From positions 1 to 31,404 of the forward strand of contig JAYMTA010000326.1 in the NCBI GenBank assembly GCA_036897625.1: DNA of 31,404 bases, written 5' to 3'. Positions 30,950 to 31,404 of this stretch are shown in pieces (position 1 is the first letter of the stretch; every line of letters begins with the position of its first letter). Position numbers and translations under genes: made by a program. Under the pieces are notes generated by a model, which saw nothing but the letters and a program-made list of their open reading frames with translations, searched no databases and had not been told where the DNA came from. This DNA comes from Pelargonium cotyledonis. Its lineage: Eukaryota; Streptophyta; Magnoliopsida; Geraniales; Geraniaceae.

Positions 30950-31404
30950 ACAATGGCCATGCAAGGAGGCTCGGGTTCTAGTGTCAATGGCGGAGGGTCG
31001 GAGGAAGGTGTTGGTTTGATGAGGGGTGGTTGGCAGTTGGTGGCGGGATTGTTTGTTGGGGTGCCGTGGGTGCTGGAGTGGGGTTAGGGTTGAGTGCGGC
31101 TTGGGTTGAGGATCATGTAGAGGCTCGGGTAGGGGTCTTAGAGGTGGATGATGTGGTGGATCGTGTCAATGGGTTAGGGTTGAAGGAGGAGGTTGTGTTT
31201 AAGTTTGGGGGGCAAAGTCTGTAGGTTCGCAAGGTGGGGTGGGGGTGATTAGTTTCGTGGGGAGGTTTCTGTCGGATGGTTTGGTGAACTTCGTCAATAT
31301 GCAACAAATGACCGCCTGGCTATGGAGACCACGTAAATGGGTCAACATCAAAGAGTTGGTTAGCCTTGTTGTCTGAATTTTAAGATTAAAGGGGGAACAC
31401 ACAA
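30950..31404 (+). mobile_element. LINE-like ORF1 N-terminal fragment (DUF4283-like), cut by the window edge
   Basis: The DNA turns G-rich with several overlapping open frames (30824-31224). Near the edge one frame reads GRFLSDGLVNFVNMQQMTAW, followed by LWRPRKWVNIKELV. This resembles the DUF4283 region at the start of plant LINE ORF1 proteins (pattern GR-L-D-- -N---- --M---WRP--GV-I-EL). It is interrupted by stops and frame changes. The same domain occurs in some host zinc-knuckle proteins, so LINE origin is likely rather than certain. Confidence 0.5.

Overview
This looks like about 31 kb of eudicot nuclear DNA. It has long AT-rich intergenic stretches, GT-AG introns, plant-type repeats (CACTA and hAT miniature elements, L1-type LINEs, a tRNA-derived SINE, LTR-element fossils) and plant-specific gene families. 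The species cannot be fixed from sequence alone. Exon coordinates below were worked out by hand, by matching splice sites to reading phase.

Left part (1-7.9 kb): no well-supported conserved gene. It holds one candidate small secreted-peptide ORF (1856-2143), a C-rich block, an imperfect TIR element, two internally deleted LINE relics (about 4.0-5.4 kb and 6.9-7.6 kb), a recent 119-bp tandem duplication, and worn LTR-retroelement fragments.

Middle part (7.9-14 kb): an intron-containing copy of the rRNA-processing PIN-domain gene FCF1/UTP24 on the + strand. Exons 3-9 are intact and in phase. Exon 1 carries a 22-bp tandem duplication across its splice donor, exon 2 has lost its expected GT donor, and the terminal exon is repeated 60 bp downstream, so it is probably a recent pseudogene. 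A 288-bp CACTA miniature element and an array of short palindromes lie in its presumed 5' leader intron. A Transposase_24-type CACTA fragment lies just downstream. An unrecognised intronless 152-codon ORF with a good TATA box follows at 13.6-14.0 kb.

Right part (14.3-30.2 kb): three minus-strand genes in a row. They are a tandem CCCH zinc-finger gene like Arabidopsis C3H14/C3H15(CDM1), a two-B-box protein like Arabidopsis BBX27, and a small gene with a C-terminal SUMO-like (Rad60-SLD) domain. From memory, the Arabidopsis relatives are At1g68200, At1g68190 and At1g68185, so this is a conserved microsyntenic block in one orientation. The most interesting features are a full-length but eroded CCT domain in the BBX gene, a G-box/ACGT cluster upstream of it, and a degenerate repeat field (18.7-19.5 kb) that includes a regular 28-bp minisatellite. 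The right edge carries a SINE, a CT microsatellite and the start of another LINE-like ORF1. I see no CRISPR array, prokaryotic operon or clear sign of a wholly new system.
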